Assembly (NCBI RefSeq): GCF_016907955.1 | Contig: NZ_JAFBCX010000028.1 | Coordinates: forward strand, 1-64,000 | Direction: 5' to 3' | From: Lentzea nigeriaca | GTDB taxonomy: Bacteria; Actinomycetota; Actinomycetes; Mycobacteriales; Pseudonocardiaceae | DNA: 64,000 bases | Shown here: positions 8,821 to 17,342 of the stretch, one piece after another | Numbering within the stretch: the stretch's first letter is position 1 | Layout: the number at the start of each line of letters is the position of its first letter | The notes under the pieces: generated by a model | What the model saw: only the letters and a program-made list of their open reading frames with translations | Databases searched by the model: none | What the model was told of the DNA's origin: nothing | Program-made: the position numbers and the translations under genes

Positions 8821-9318
8821 GTGGCCACCATCGAGTACGTCCTGGGCGACATCACCGAGCAGCACGTCGACGTGATCGTGAACGCCGCCAACTCCTCGCT
8901 CCTCGGCGGCGGTGGCGTGGACGGCGCGATCCACCGCAAGGGCGGCCCCGAGATCCTCGCCGAGTGCCGCGGGCTTCGGGCGGGCCACTACGGCGGCGGC
9001 CTCAAGACCGGGCAGGCCGTGGCGACGACGGCCGGACGGCTGCCCGCGCGGTGGGTCGTGCACACGGTCGGCCCGGTGTGGTCGGCCACCGAGGACCGGT
9101 CGGAGCTGCTGGCCGACTGCCACCGCAACTCGCTGAAAGTCGCGGCCGAGCTCGGTGCGAAAACCGTGGCCTTCCCGGCGATCTCGACGGGTATCTACCG
9201 GTGGCCGCTGGAATCAGCGGCGGAGATCGCACGGTCTGCGGTGGTGGACGCACCCGTCGACCTCGTCCGGTTCGTGCTCTTCGACCGCGCGGCGTACGAG
9301 GCTTACGCCCGGCCGTAG
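8821..9318 (+). CDS. Macrodomain protein, O-acetyl-ADP-ribose deacetylase-like
   Basis: 165 aa, a complete single macrodomain. It has GDITEQHVDVIVNAANSSLL, the GGGGVDGAIH loop and the PAISTGIYRWP phosphate loop, all typical of the MacroD/YmdB group that removes ADP-ribose from proteins or hydrolyses O-acetyl-ADP-ribose. GTG start just downstream of the hydrolase stop. It ends four bases before the convergent LacI gene. Confidence 0.9.
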   Translation: MATIEYVLGDITEQHVDVIVNAANSSLLGGGGVDGAIHRKGGPEILAECRGLRAGHYGGGLKTGQAVATTAGRLPARWVVHTVGPVWSATEDRSELLADCHRNSLKVAAELGAKTVAFPAISTGIYRWPLESAAEIARSAVVDAPVDLVRFVLFDRAAYEAYARP

Positions 9319-9322
9319 ACCG

Positions 9323-10312
9323 TCACCGGGTCACCGTGCTCTCCCTGACCAGCAGCGAAAACGGCGTCTGCACGTCGGCCAACGTCACGTCGGGGGCACC
9401 GGCGCGCTGGTGCAGCAGGTCGACGGCGGCGCGGGCGATGGCGGCCTTGTCGGGAGCGATGGTCGTCAGGGACGGTGAGCTGTAGGCGCTCTCGTCGTTG
9501 TTGTCGAAGCCGACGACGGCGAGGTCGTGGGGCACGCGCACGAATCGTTCGGCGGCGGTGCGCATGGCCCCGACGGCCAGCAGGTCGTTGAAGCAGAACA
9601 CCGCGTCGGGCGGGTTTCGCAGGTCCAGCAACGCTTTCATCGCGGCGGCGCCGTCCGCGCGGTGGTAGTTCAGCGCGGGCACCACCAGCTCGGAGACGAA
9701 CGGCAGCCCGGCTTCGGCCAGGGCTGTTCGGTAACCCTCCAGGCGCAGCGCCGCGGTGCTGCGGTGGGGGTGGGCGCCGATCGCGGCGATTCGCTTGTGG
9801 CCCAACGAGATCAGGTGGCGGACGGCGGTCGTGGCGGCGGCCACGTTGTCGATGCCGACGCGGGAGATCGGGACGTCGACGGCGTGTTCGCCCAGCATCA
9901 CCGCGGGCACGGAGAGCTGGAAGTCCTCTACGTGCAACGCTTCCGGGCTCAGGATCGCCGCGTCCACCAGGTGCGGGCCCAAGGAGGCCAGCGCCTGGCG
10001 CTCGCCGGTCAGCGTGCCGAAGGTCTGCTCGATGAGCACGTTCCACTCGTGCTCCTGCGCGGCGGTGATCACGAGACCGGCCAGTTCGGCGAAGTACGGG
10101 ATCGAGAGCTCCGGCAGGACGAGGGCGATGAAACCCGTGCGGCCGCGGCGCAGGTTGCGGGCGCCCAGGTTGGGGCGGTAGCCGGTTGCCTCCAGCGCCT
10201 CCTCGACGCGGCGGCGGTTGTCGGGTTTGACGAACGAGTAGCCGTTGACCACGTTCGACACGGTCTTCACCGAGACGCCCGCCAGCCGGGCGACGTCCTT
10301 GAGCGTGGCCAA
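9323..10312 (-). CDS. LacI-family transcriptional regulator
   Basis: 329 aa, full length. The N-terminal helix-turn-helix reads LKDVARLAGVSVKTVSNVVNG, with the hinge helix, followed by a periplasmic-binding-protein-like sugar sensor (VPELSIPYFAEL, DNVAAATTAVRHL, GFDNNDESAYSSPSLTTI). The start is TTG at 10312, supported by GAGGAG six bases upstream. It faces a damaged sugar-binding lipoprotein gene across a 136-base gap, so it probably once repressed a sugar-uptake or glycan-degrading locus. Confidence 0.92.
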   Translation of the reverse strand: MATLKDVARLAGVSVKTVSNVVNGYSFVKPDNRRRVEEALEATGYRPNLGARNLRRGRTGFIALVLPELSIPYFAELAGLVITAAQEHEWNVLIEQTFGTLTGERQALASLGPHLVDAAILSPEALHVEDFQLSVPAVMLGEHAVDVPISRVGIDNVAAATTAVRHLISLGHKRIAAIGAHPHRSTAALRLEGYRTALAEAGLPFVSELVVPALNYHRADGAAAMKALLDLRNPPDAVFCFNDLLAVGAMRTAAERFVRVPHDLAVVGFDNNDESAYSSPSLTTIAPDKAAIARAAVDLLHQRAGAPDVTLADVQTPFSLLVRESTVTR

Positions 10313-10378
10313 CGCAGTCTCCTCGCCGACAGTGCCGGTACCGGTACCGGGAAAAGTACCGGGAAGTCACGGTCTTTA

Positions 10379-10397
10379 CATCGTTGGAACGGCGATG
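10379..10397. promoter_or_regulatory. Candidate LacI operator between divergent genes
   Basis: Inverted repeat CATCG-N9-CGATG in the gap between the TTG start of the LacI gene and the lipoprotein start. Nearby (10332-10362) CCGGTACC-type units recur three times. Either could be the operator. The assignment is by position only. Confidence 0.35.
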
Positions 10398-10448
10398 CAA
10401 ATCTAACTGTGAGAGCGCGACCACGCACAGCCCGTGTAGGAGCCAACG

Positions 10449-11503
10449 ATGTCTCGCATCCTGCTCATCGCCGTTGCCGCCCTGCTCGTCACCGGCTGCA
10501 CCAGCAGAGAGAGCCGACAGGCCGCGGCCAGTGGCGGGGCGGCCGCGTGGCAGCAGAGCGGTGGTCCCGGTTGCGCGCGGAGCAGGACCGGCTATCCGCA
10601 GGTCGACGTGAAGGGCGCGACCGTCGGGTTCTCGCAGTCCGAGAAGGACGAGGCCGGGAAGAAGGGTGTGAACCTGCTCGTCACGAACGCGCAGAGCGAC
10701 CTGAACAAGCACATCAGCGACATCAAGTCGTTGCTGAACCGCGGGGCGAAGCTGCTGATCGCGGCGCCGCTCAACTCCGACGGGCTGCAGCCGCGTTCGA
10801 CGCGGCGAAAGCCAAGCAGGTGCCGGTGATCACCATCGACCGCAAGGTGACCTCGCAGGAGGGTTCTGGCGGCACCGCGCTGGAGTCGTACAACGTGCCC
10901 GGCTCCTTCGTGCGGCACTTCAACGAGACCGTGTACCTGGCGCGCAGCGGCGGCCCGAATCCTTGGGACACACCGAACCTGTTCGCCGCGGACACCACGT
11001 GGGCGATCGGCGTCGCGTTGTGGCGCAGCGGCGCGGACCTGCCGGTGGACCAGGCCCGGTCGTTCCGGGTCACCACGCCCGGCTTCACGGACCGCTACCT
11101 GCGCCACCGCGACGGACTGGCGCGCACCGACGTCGTGACCGGTTCGAGCGGCAGCCTGCTGAAGGCGGACGCGACGTTCGTGATCAGGCGCGGGCTCGCC
11201 GACCCGTCCTGCTACTCGATCGAATCCCGCGACTTCCCTGGCGACTACCTGCGGCACGCGGACTTCCGCGTGCGCCTCAACGGCAACGACAACACCGACC
11301 TGTTCCGCCGTGACGCCACGTTCTGCGCCCAGCCGGGCGAGGGTGGCGTCCGGCTGGAGCCGGTCAACGAGCTCGGCACCAACATCCGGCACTACGCGGA
11401 GGAGGTCTGGGTCGCCTCGAACGGCGGCGCACACACGTACGACAACCCTGCCTCGTACCACCAGGACGTGAGCTGGGCCGTGGGCTCACCCTGGACACCG
11501 TAG
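10449..11503 (+). pseudogene. Broken sugar-binding lipoprotein fused to AbfB-type beta-trefoil repeats
   Basis: ATG with GGAG upstream begins a lipoprotein (lipobox VTGC, cleavage near residue 16). A ribose-type substrate-binding segment follows: KGATVGFSQ, LLVTNAQSDLNKHISDIKSLL, then LIAAPLNSDGLQP. Against the family, about 15 residues are missing after GFSQ. One base is missing near 10791-10795, after which the other frame continues FDAAKAKQVPVITIDRKVTSQ. Instead of the C-terminal lobe, there are four AbfB-like repeats with PG/GxxxRH signatures (SYNVPGSFVRH, TPGFTDRYLRH, SRDFPGDYLRH, VNELGTNIRH) to the stop. The AbfB part is undamaged. The single-base shift could be a sequencing error; the internal deletion and truncation could not. 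Confidence 0.75.
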
Positions 11504-11511
11504 GAGAAAAC

Positions 11512-12585
11512 ATGCTGCTACGCATAGTTTCCGTGTCCGCGATCGTGTTGAGCACGATCACCATCCCTGCCGCGGCGGCTTCCGCGGACGTCGTCGACGC
11601 CATGAGCCGCGACTTCGGGATCAGCGCCGCGCAGGCGCTGACCAGGATCCGCCAGGAGAAGGTGGCGCTGAAGATCGCGCCGGCCGCCCAGGAAGCCGCT
11701 GGCGAGGCGTACGGCGGCAGCTGGTTCGCCGATGGCAAGCTGCGCGTCGCGGTGACCGACCCCGCGAAGGCCGACGCGGTCAAGGCCGCCGGTGCCGAAC
11801 CCGTTCTGCGGACGAGGACCTTCGCTTCGCTGACCGCGGTGAAGACGGGCATCGACAGGCTGTCGAAAGCCGGTGCGGTCTCGAAGGACGTCGTCGGGTG
11901 GCGGGTCGACGTCCAGCGCGGCGCCGTGGTGGTCGACGCTCTGCCGGGCGCCGATCTTTCCGGCCTGCCCAAGGATGTTGTCGTCAACACCGACGGTGTC
12001 CAGCGGCCCCGGCCGTTCGCGGCCGGAACCGTGGGCGGTGACCCGTTCTACACGGGCAACGTCCGGTGCTCGATCGGCTTCTCCGTGCAAGGCGGGTACG
12101 TGACCGCCGGTCACTGCAACGTCGGTGCCTGGAACGTCTATGGCTGGGACCGGTCGTGGCAGGGCGAGTTCGTCGGTTCTTCCTTCCCCACCAACGACTA
12201 CGGCTGGGTCCGCACCGGCGGCGGCTGGTGGAACGTGCCCGTGGTGCTCGGCTGGGGCCAGGTGAGCGACGCGCTCGTCCGCGGCTCGTGGGAGGCGCCG
12301 CCCGGCACGTCGGTGTGCCGTTCCGGCTCGACGACGCACTGGCACTGCGGTGTCGTCCAGGGCCGCAACGAGACCGTCAACTACGAGCAGGGCCCTGTCT
12401 ACGAGATGGTCGGCACCAGCGTCTGCGCGGAACCGGGCGACTCCGGTGGCTCGTTCATCACCGGTGACCAGGCGCAGGGCGTGACGTCCGGCGGGTACGG
12501 CAACTGCTCCAGCGGCGGCCGAACCTGGTTCCAGCCCGTCAACGAGATCCTGCGGGTTTACGGGCTCACCCTGCTGACCGCCTGA
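11512..12585 (+). CDS. Secreted S1-family serine protease, streptogrisin-like
   Basis: 357 aa prepro-protein. It has a Sec signal to about residue 25 (AAAASA), an alpha-lytic-type pro-region (about 26-185), then the mature domain beginning near GTVGGDPFYTGNVRCSIGF. The catalytic triad is visible: His in VTAGHC, Asp in TNDYGWV, Ser in EPGDSGGSF. Cysteine pairs match the streptogrisin pattern. It acts outside the cell. GGAGAAAAC precedes ATG, nine bases after the AbfB-containing frame, so it may be cotranscribed with that gene. A strong hairpin follows. Confidence 0.93.
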   Translation: MLLRIVSVSAIVLSTITIPAAAASADVVDAMSRDFGISAAQALTRIRQEKVALKIAPAAQEAAGEAYGGSWFADGKLRVAVTDPAKADAVKAAGAEPVLRTRTFASLTAVKTGIDRLSKAGAVSKDVVGWRVDVQRGAVVVDALPGADLSGLPKDVVVNTDGVQRPRPFAAGTVGGDPFYTGNVRCSIGFSVQGGYVTAGHCNVGAWNVYGWDRSWQGEFVGSSFPTNDYGWVRTGGGWWNVPVVLGWGQVSDALVRGSWEAPPGTSVCRSGSTTHWHCGVVQGRNETVNYEQGPVYEMVGTSVCAEPGDSGGSFITGDQAQGVTSGGYGNCSSGGRTWFQPVNEILRVYGLTLLTA

Positions 12586-12596
12586 TCGGTCGTTGT

Positions 12597-12643
12597 CCAC
12601 CGGGACACAGACGCGTAGTTTCTTGACGTCTGAGTCCCGGTGG
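12597..12643 (+). terminator. Strong hairpin after the protease gene
   Basis: Arms CCACCGGGAC-a-CAGACG and CGTCTG-a-GTCCCGGTGG pair over 16 bp with one A-A mismatch, around a 13-base AT-richer loop. It starts 12 bases after the protease stop and lies before the next start at 12663. It has no U tract, as is usual for actinomycete terminators. Confidence 0.7.
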
Positions 12644-12662
12644 ATCTTCCCGAGGTGATCAC

Positions 12663-13121
12663 GTGCTGGATCCTCGTGAACCCGGCGAGCACTCGGTGGT
12701 GTACCGGGTCGACACGGTCATCTCGGCGCCCCAGGAGCGTGTCTACGGCCTCATCACCGACTTCCCCGGTTACGCGCGCTGGAACCCGTGGGTGGTCAAG
12801 GCTTCGGGCAGCACCGCGCCCGGTGACGAGGTGAGGGTCGACGTCGTCCTCGGCTCGATCACCATGGCCGCGAAGCACACGGTGCTGGGCGGCGTGCCCG
12901 CTCGGCGGTTCTGCTGGAAGGACGCCGGGTGGAACGCGTGGTTCGTCTACGGTCAGCGTTGCCGCACGCTCACAACGCAGTCGGACGGGACCGTGCTGCT
13001 GTCCAACGAGCTGTTGATCGACGGCATCCTGTCCGGCTGGACCGACCACTTCATGGGCAGGGCGATGCGGGACGGCATGCAGGCCGAGAACGCTGCCCTG
13101 AAGCGCATCGCCGAGTCCTAA
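12663..13121 (+). CDS. SRPBCC-family (polyketide cyclase/START-like) protein
   Basis: 152 aa. A helix-grip fold is suggested by YRVDTVISAPQERVYGLITDFPGYARWNPWVV at the N-terminus (split: YRVDTVISAPQERV / YGLITDFPGYARWNPWVV) and a long C-terminal helix. Such proteins bind hydrophobic ligands; the ligand here is unknown. GTG start with GAGGTGATC upstream. It overlaps the convergent FAD gene by four bases. Confidence 0.75.
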   Translation: MLDPREPGEHSVVYRVDTVISAPQERVYGLITDFPGYARWNPWVVKASGSTAPGDEVRVDVVLGSITMAAKHTVLGGVPARRFCWKDAGWNAWFVYGQRCRTLTTQSDGTVLLSNELLIDGILSGWTDHFMGRAMRDGMQAENAALKRIAES

Positions 13122-14149
13122 GTGAACAGAATCCGTTTGGCCGCGGCCTTCCCGATCGGGGTGCGCAACCCGGTGAACGCCAACTCCGCCAAGCCCGGCC
13201 CGCGAACCAGCGAAAGCCCGCGCCGCATCGTCGACCGGATGAGGTAACGGCGGCGCATCGCCGCGGCGTCGTAGTGCTCGAGGACGTACTTGTTGCCGCT
13301 GCACAGGTAGTCGAACGTGACCGAGGCGGCCAGCTCGGACATCCGCAGGCACGGGTCGAGCCCACCGGCGGTGAGCGGGGAGACCGCGCCCGCCGCGTCA
13401 CCGACCAGCAGCCCTTGCGGCGACACGATTTTACGCAGCAGCCCTCCGACGGGGATCGGTCCGCCGCGGCGCTGGACCGGCCCGGCGGGTTCCGGTGTGG
13501 GGAAGCTGTCGCGGAACCGTCGCAGCAGCTGGGGGAGCGGCGCGGTGAACCGGTCGGCACGGCCGGCCAGACCGACGTGAGCATGCTCGCCGTCGTCGAT
13601 GACCCACGCGATGTAGCCCGGTGCGAGGCGCGGGTCGACCACGCAGTGGAACGTCGGCGTCGAGCCCGTCCTGATCGGGTAGACCTCCTCGATGCCGGTG
13701 ATCAGCTTCCGGTTGACGTCGAGGCCGAGCTGTTTCGCGACGGTGGAACGGGCACCGTCCGCACCGATCGTGAAGCGGGCCTTCGCCGCCTTCGCCGGAT
13801 AGCCGGCGTTGAGGATGACCTGCGCACCGGCTCGTTCGGCGTCCTTGACGGCCTGGGCGTAGATGCCGGCCATGTCACCGACCCGGAACTCGTCGTGAGC
13901 GCTCACCAGCTCGACCGGCTCCCCGAGCGACGGCGGGTAGAGCAACACGCGCCGGACCGCAGGTCCGAGGTGCGGCAGCCGGTAGTCGGTGAGGGTGCGC
14001 CGGACGAAGATGCCGGTGGTGCGGATGCCGGTCTCGAGCGTTGTCCTGCGCTCACACACGGCCACGTCGAGGCCTGCTTCCGCGAGCAGCCGAGCGGTGT
14101 TCAGCCCGGCCAGCCCGGCGCCGACGACGAGCACGTCCACGGTGTCCAT
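13118..14149 (-). CDS. FAD-dependent oxidoreductase, geranylgeranyl-reductase-like
   Basis: 343 aa. The dinucleotide fold is VLVVGAGLAGLNTARLL (residues 6-22), with the second FAD site GLLVGDAAGAVSPLTAGGL in the C-terminal half. TIGADGARSTVAKQLG is the DG motif of the group. The arrangement matches geranylgeranyl reductase-like flavoproteins, which saturate isoprenoid chains of lipids or quinones. The protein is somewhat shorter than GGR proper (about 400). No isoprenoid genes are adjacent. Confidence 0.78.
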   Translation of the reverse strand: MDTVDVLVVGAGLAGLNTARLLAEAGLDVAVCERRTTLETGIRTTGIFVRRTLTDYRLPHLGPAVRRVLLYPPSLGEPVELVSAHDEFRVGDMAGIYAQAVKDAERAGAQVILNAGYPAKAAKARFTIGADGARSTVAKQLGLDVNRKLITGIEEVYPIRTGSTPTFHCVVDPRLAPGYIAWVIDDGEHAHVGLAGRADRFTAPLPQLLRRFRDSFPTPEPAGPVQRRGGPIPVGGLLRKIVSPQGLLVGDAAGAVSPLTAGGLDPCLRMSELAASVTFDYLCSGNKYVLEHYDAAAMRRRYLIRSTMRRGLSLVRGPGLAELAFTGLRTPIGKAAAKRILFT

Positions 14150-14311
14150 GCCCGACCGTAGAACTGATCAACGCGGCGGTTTCCGGTTCGCCGCAACACC
14201 TTCACCGGATCTGCACGGGTCCTCCACAAATGTGAGCCCTTGACACGTCGGAGGTCTGTCGCAGATCGTGGTCGGCACCGCCGCCTCGAACTCTGGTTCG
14301 AGGAGGAACCG

Positions 14312-15088
14312 ATGCAGTTGTTCACCCGCCGCACGGCGATGCGAGGGGCGCTCGCCATCGCGGCAACGCCGTTCGCCGCCGGTGTCGCGTCCGCTGACGT
14401 GGGCGCCACGGCGTTCGTGCAGAAATGGGCGGCGAACCCCGCGACGGCCGGTCTCAAGGCGTTCGTCGGCATCGAGGACGACCGCGCCAACTCGCACCCG
14501 TCCGCCACGCACATCTTCGCCGAGCAGGACCAGTACCGGTTCGTGATGCACAAGTCCGATCGCGACGGATCCGACCGGCAGCGCCAGGAGGTCCGCGCGA
14601 TCCAGACCGGCGGCACCCGCCACGACATGAAGAAGGGCGAGACCTGGCGCTTCACCCACCAGATGTACATTCCCACCTCGTTGAAGGGCACGACCAGCTT
14701 CACGCACATCTTCCAGGTCAAACACACCGGCGTGGCCTCGCCCGTCGTGACGATGTCGTTGTTCCGCTCGGGTTCGGCGGAGTCGGTCGAGATGCGGCTC
14801 TTCGGTGCGGGACAGGCGAAGCTCGGCAGCACGCCGTTGTCGCCGCTGCACAACAGGTGGATCGACGTCGCGATCGAGATCAAGGTCGCCGACTCCGGAC
14901 GGGTGCGCTTCACGCTGAAGGACGGCGCCACCACGGTCGTCGACGCGTCGCGGTCCGGGTTCGACACTTGGCTGGGCGGTGACCAGGCGCATCCGAAGTG
15001 GGGCATCTACCGCTCGCTCGGCGACTCCGCGCAACTGCGGGACACCTATCTGTTGCTGCGCAACATGAAGGCATACCGCGACGAATGA
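14312..15088 (+). CDS. Tat-secreted polysaccharide-lyase-like protein
   Basis: 258 aa. The signal FTRRTAMRGALAIAATPFAA has a twin arginine and cleaves near VASA. The mature part resembles the heparin-lyase-I/Polysacc_lyase jelly-roll group: the QRQEVR strand, then WRFTHQMYIPTSLKGTT, THIFQVKH and KWGIYRSL with its lysine and tyrosine. Catalytic identity is not proven, since many actinomycete members are uncharacterised. The start is the ATG at 14312, where AGGAGG lies eight bases upstream; an upstream in-frame ATG (14240) lacks such a site and would hide the signal. Confidence 0.65.
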   Translation: MQLFTRRTAMRGALAIAATPFAAGVASADVGATAFVQKWAANPATAGLKAFVGIEDDRANSHPSATHIFAEQDQYRFVMHKSDRDGSDRQRQEVRAIQTGGTRHDMKKGETWRFTHQMYIPTSLKGTTSFTHIFQVKHTGVASPVVTMSLFRSGSAESVEMRLFGAGQAKLGSTPLSPLHNRWIDVAIEIKVADSGRVRFTLKDGATTVVDASRSGFDTWLGGDQAHPKWGIYRSLGDSAQLRDTYLLLRNMKAYRDE

Positions 15089-15128
15089 GGTGTTCCCTCC
15101 TGGTCGTCCGGAGGTGAGAATTACTCGC

Positions 15129-15494
15129 GTGGGGGACCTTCACGGACGGACTGCCGAGAGCAGGGCCGGTGTCGCCGCCTTCCTGGCGGGCGTGTGGCTG
15201 ATCGCCGCACCACCGGTCCTGCACTTCAGCGCGTCCCTGCACGCTTTCCGGCCCTATTGGTGGTCGATGGGACTGGCCGTCGTGATCATGCTGCTCGGCA
15301 TGGTGCGGGCGATGGCACCGTTGGACGTGCCGTTCCTGCAGCCCATCACGATCGCTCTCGCCCTTTGGCTGATCATCATGGCGTTGCGCGCGGCAGAAGG
15401 TGGCGTTTGGGCCGTTTGGCTCAACCAGCTCGTCGTCGGTGTGCTGATCGCGTTGTCCGCGGGGCTGGCGCTGTTGATCGGTCACCGCCGGTGA
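15129..15494 (+). CDS. SPW-repeat integral membrane protein
   Basis: About 121 aa with four hydrophobic segments: AGVAAFLAGVWLIAAPPVL, WWSMGLAVVIMLLGMV, ITIALALWLIIMAL, and LNQLVVGVLIALSAGLALLI. HFSASLHAFRPYWW fits the SPW repeat (usually Ser-Pro-Trp) at helix starts. GTG 15129 is preceded by GGAGGTGAG at ideal spacing. Earlier in-frame starts overlap that site. Function unknown. Confidence 0.7.
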   Translation: MGDLHGRTAESRAGVAAFLAGVWLIAAPPVLHFSASLHAFRPYWWSMGLAVVIMLLGMVRAMAPLDVPFLQPITIALALWLIIMALRAAEGGVWAVWLNQLVVGVLIALSAGLALLIGHRR

Positions 15495-15943
15495 AGAGCT
15501 GGCACATGGCGTCGGACGACTGCCTGATCTGCCGCGGCGAACAGGAAATCGTCATCGGCATCCGCGAGCGTGGCCCGTACGAGCGCATGCACGACTACAC
15601 GCGCGTGCTGTTCTGCGCGGCCTGCGATGTCGGTGAGCTGCGAGCGTTCAGCTACGACGACTACGTGGTGTACGGGGAGGAAGACGACGTCATGGTGTGG
15701 TCGTCGCTGCTCTCGGCCGCGGACATCTCGCGGCTGCGCACCGGCTTCGCGTGCGCCACCCCGCTCGATCACGGATGCGCTTGTGCTCAGCACGTCCGGG
15801 CCTACAACACGAGTGTTGGCGCGAACAAGACCAAGCTGCCGGAGTACGGGCCCGACCGGCACAGTCCGGCCGGGCGTACCACCGTCACGGTTCAGGTGAT
15901 CGACGGACTCGTGGAGTTCAGCAGCGCTCGCCCGTGTTCTTGA
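15491..15943 (+). CDS. Small CxxC-containing cytoplasmic protein of unknown function
   Basis: About 150 aa. The GTG at 15491 overlaps the previous stop as GTGA, suggesting translational coupling; ATG 15506 is the alternative. Two cysteine pairs, CLIC near the N-terminus and CAAC around residue 42, could bind zinc, and a later CACAQH adds more ligands. YSYDD-like acidic residues and a beta-rich C-terminus (TTVTVQVIDGLVEF) are visible. I do not recognise the family. Its 3' end overlaps the convergent secreted-protein gene by 26 bases. Confidence 0.6.
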   Translation: MKSWHMASDDCLICRGEQEIVIGIRERGPYERMHDYTRVLFCAACDVGELRAFSYDDYVVYGEEDDVMVWSSLLSAADISRLRTGFACATPLDHGCACAQHVRAYNTSVGANKTKLPEYGPDRHSPAGRTTVTVQVIDGLVEFSSARPCS

Positions 15944-16337
15944 ACAGGATGTAGCTGCTCCCGTCGACCTCGCCGTGAGCGCGCGTGCAGCTGTCGAGGG
16001 TGTCCGCAGGGCCGGACCACAGCTCCCGCTGCCCCCGCGCACCGGTCTTGTAACCGTGCGTGTTGTTGTCGCGCGTCAGGATGTACGTGCGGAGGGTGAA
16101 GTCCCTGCCGGCCCGCGCGATCCACGAGTCCCACACATACACGTAGGAGAAGTTGTAGCCGCAGCCCCTGAACTGCTTCACCGACGCCACGGTCTCTTCG
16201 TAGTTCTTCACGTGGACCGTCGACCCGATCTGCGTGACGCGGTCGCAGTACCGGTTGGACTCGGCGTGTGCGGTGCCGGTGCTCAGCAACGTGGCCGCCG
16301 CCGCCGCAGCGCCTGCCGCGGCCAGGATCTTGCGCAT
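15918..16337 (-). CDS. Secreted four-cysteine protein, paralog 1 (unknown family)
   Basis: 139 aa with a clear Sec signal (MRKILAAAGAAAAAATLL, cleavage near AHA-ES). The mature protein is about 114 aa with exactly four cysteines: near its start, in RGCGYN, in DSCTRA and at the extreme C-terminus (GERC). Shared with the gene at 20981-21394 are QIGST.HVK, ASVKQF.GCG.N, YVWDSW, TLD.CTRA.GEV and ERC. The layout predicts two disulfides in a small extracellular domain. No known domain is recognised. GAGAGGAG precedes ATG. Confidence 0.8.
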   Translation of the reverse strand: MRKILAAAGAAAAAATLLSTGTAHAESNRYCDRVTQIGSTVHVKNYEETVASVKQFRGCGYNFSYVYVWDSWIARAGRDFTLRTYILTRDNNTHGYKTGARGQRELWSGPADTLDSCTRAHGEVDGSSYILFKNTGERC

Positions 16338-16391
16338 GGTGCTCCTCTCGTTTGCGAGGAGCCTCCGCCCGGCCGGTTGGCCGCCGGTAAA

Positions 16392-16778
16392 TCAGATCAC
16401 CGCGACCGCCTCGATCTCGACCAGGTGCTCCGGCACGTCCAGCGCGGCCACACCGATCAGCGTCGCGGGCGGCTTGGCGGTCTCGCCCACCTCGCTCATG
16501 GCGTTCTCGATGCCCTTGAGCAGGTCCGGCATCTTGTCCGGCGTCCAGTCCACGACGTACAGCGTGACCTTGACGAGGTCTTTGAACGACGCACCTGCCC
16601 CTTTGAGCGCGGTGTGAACGTTCATGTAGGCCTGCTGCGTCTGCCGTGCGAGGTCCGGCTCGGCGTCCCAGGCGACCTGGCCGGCCACGTAGATCGTCTT
16701 CGTCCCCGACGTGACGGCCACCTGGTGGTAGACGTCGATCTGCGGCAGGCCTTCGGGGTTGATCAGGGTGATGCTCAT
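16392..16778 (-). CDS. RidA-family protein (imine/enamine deaminase type)
   Basis: 128 aa, full length. YVAGQVAWDAEPDLARQTQQ and the C-terminal PATLIGVAALDVPEHLVEIE match the YjgF/YER057c/UK114 fold, but the catalytic arginine of canonical RidA (usually in an IPxxxRxA region) is not preserved here; the C-terminus has ATLIGVAALDV instead. A deaminase role is therefore uncertain. It diverges from the HxlR regulator across 89 bases, which probably controls it. Confidence 0.83.
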   Translation of the reverse strand: MSITLINPEGLPQIDVYHQVAVTSGTKTIYVAGQVAWDAEPDLARQTQQAYMNVHTALKGAGASFKDLVKVTLYVVDWTPDKMPDLLKGIENAMSEVGETAKPPATLIGVAALDVPEHLVEIEAVAVI

Positions 16779-16867
16779 GGCTTCCTCTCTTGTGGTTACT
16801 GGGAAACCATAGGAGAGTGAGGCCTGACCTGGAAGAACGCACTTTTTCGTGAGTGGGGAACCTGAAG

Positions 16868-17230
16868 GTGAGTAAGCAGCTCAGCGGGGATCTGGCGCGT
16901 GCGGATTCGTTGGCGCGCGAGATCTTCTCCGACATCGCCAACAAGTGGGCGTTGCTGATCATCGAGACGATCGGCGACTCGACCAAGCGCTTCACCGAGC
17001 TGAAGGTCGAGGTCGACGGCATCAGCCACAAGATGCTGACCCAGAACCTGCGCCTGCTGGAGCGCAACGGGCTGGTGACGCGGGTCGTGTACCCGACCGT
17101 GCCGCCCCGCGTCGACTACACGCTCACCGAGCCGGGACAGGCGCTGCGGGCGACCGTCGACGCGATGTGCGACTGGACGCAGCGCTACCTCGGGGAGATC
17201 GAGGAGGCACGCAGCCGCTTCGACACCTAG
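16868..17230 (+). CDS. HxlR-family winged-helix regulator
   Basis: 120 aa from GTG 16868; GTG 16853 is an alternative five codons longer. IFSDIANKWALLIIETIGD, then RFTELKVEVDGISHKMLTQN as recognition region and a wing (YPTVPPRVDYTLTEPGQAL) are typical. No N-terminal cysteine is present, so it is not a YodB/HypR-type redox switch. Divergent from the RidA-like gene, it likely regulates that gene and itself. Confidence 0.85.
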   Translation: MSKQLSGDLARADSLAREIFSDIANKWALLIIETIGDSTKRFTELKVEVDGISHKMLTQNLRLLERNGLVTRVVYPTVPPRVDYTLTEPGQALRATVDAMCDWTQRYLGEIEEARSRFDT

Positions 17231-17342
17231 TTGATCGACTCGGCGATCTGTCGCAGCGTCCGCAGGGCTCCTGGGCATCGCCGCATTCGCGATGTCCAAC
17301 CGCGGACACCAGTTCGAGACCGCGGCCGAGTTCTTCGCGGCG

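Noticed and set aside
10332..10362. CCGGTACC repeats read as a tandem repeat element
   Set aside because: Only three short units in a promoter gap; more likely operator or chance in GC-rich DNA than a repeat family.
17231..17342. Short fragments resembling eroded coding sequence (plus-strand GIAAFAMSNRGHQFETAAEF; minus-strand ALRTLRQIAESIN)
   Set aside because: Possibly relics, but too short to name a family or even to choose the strand.
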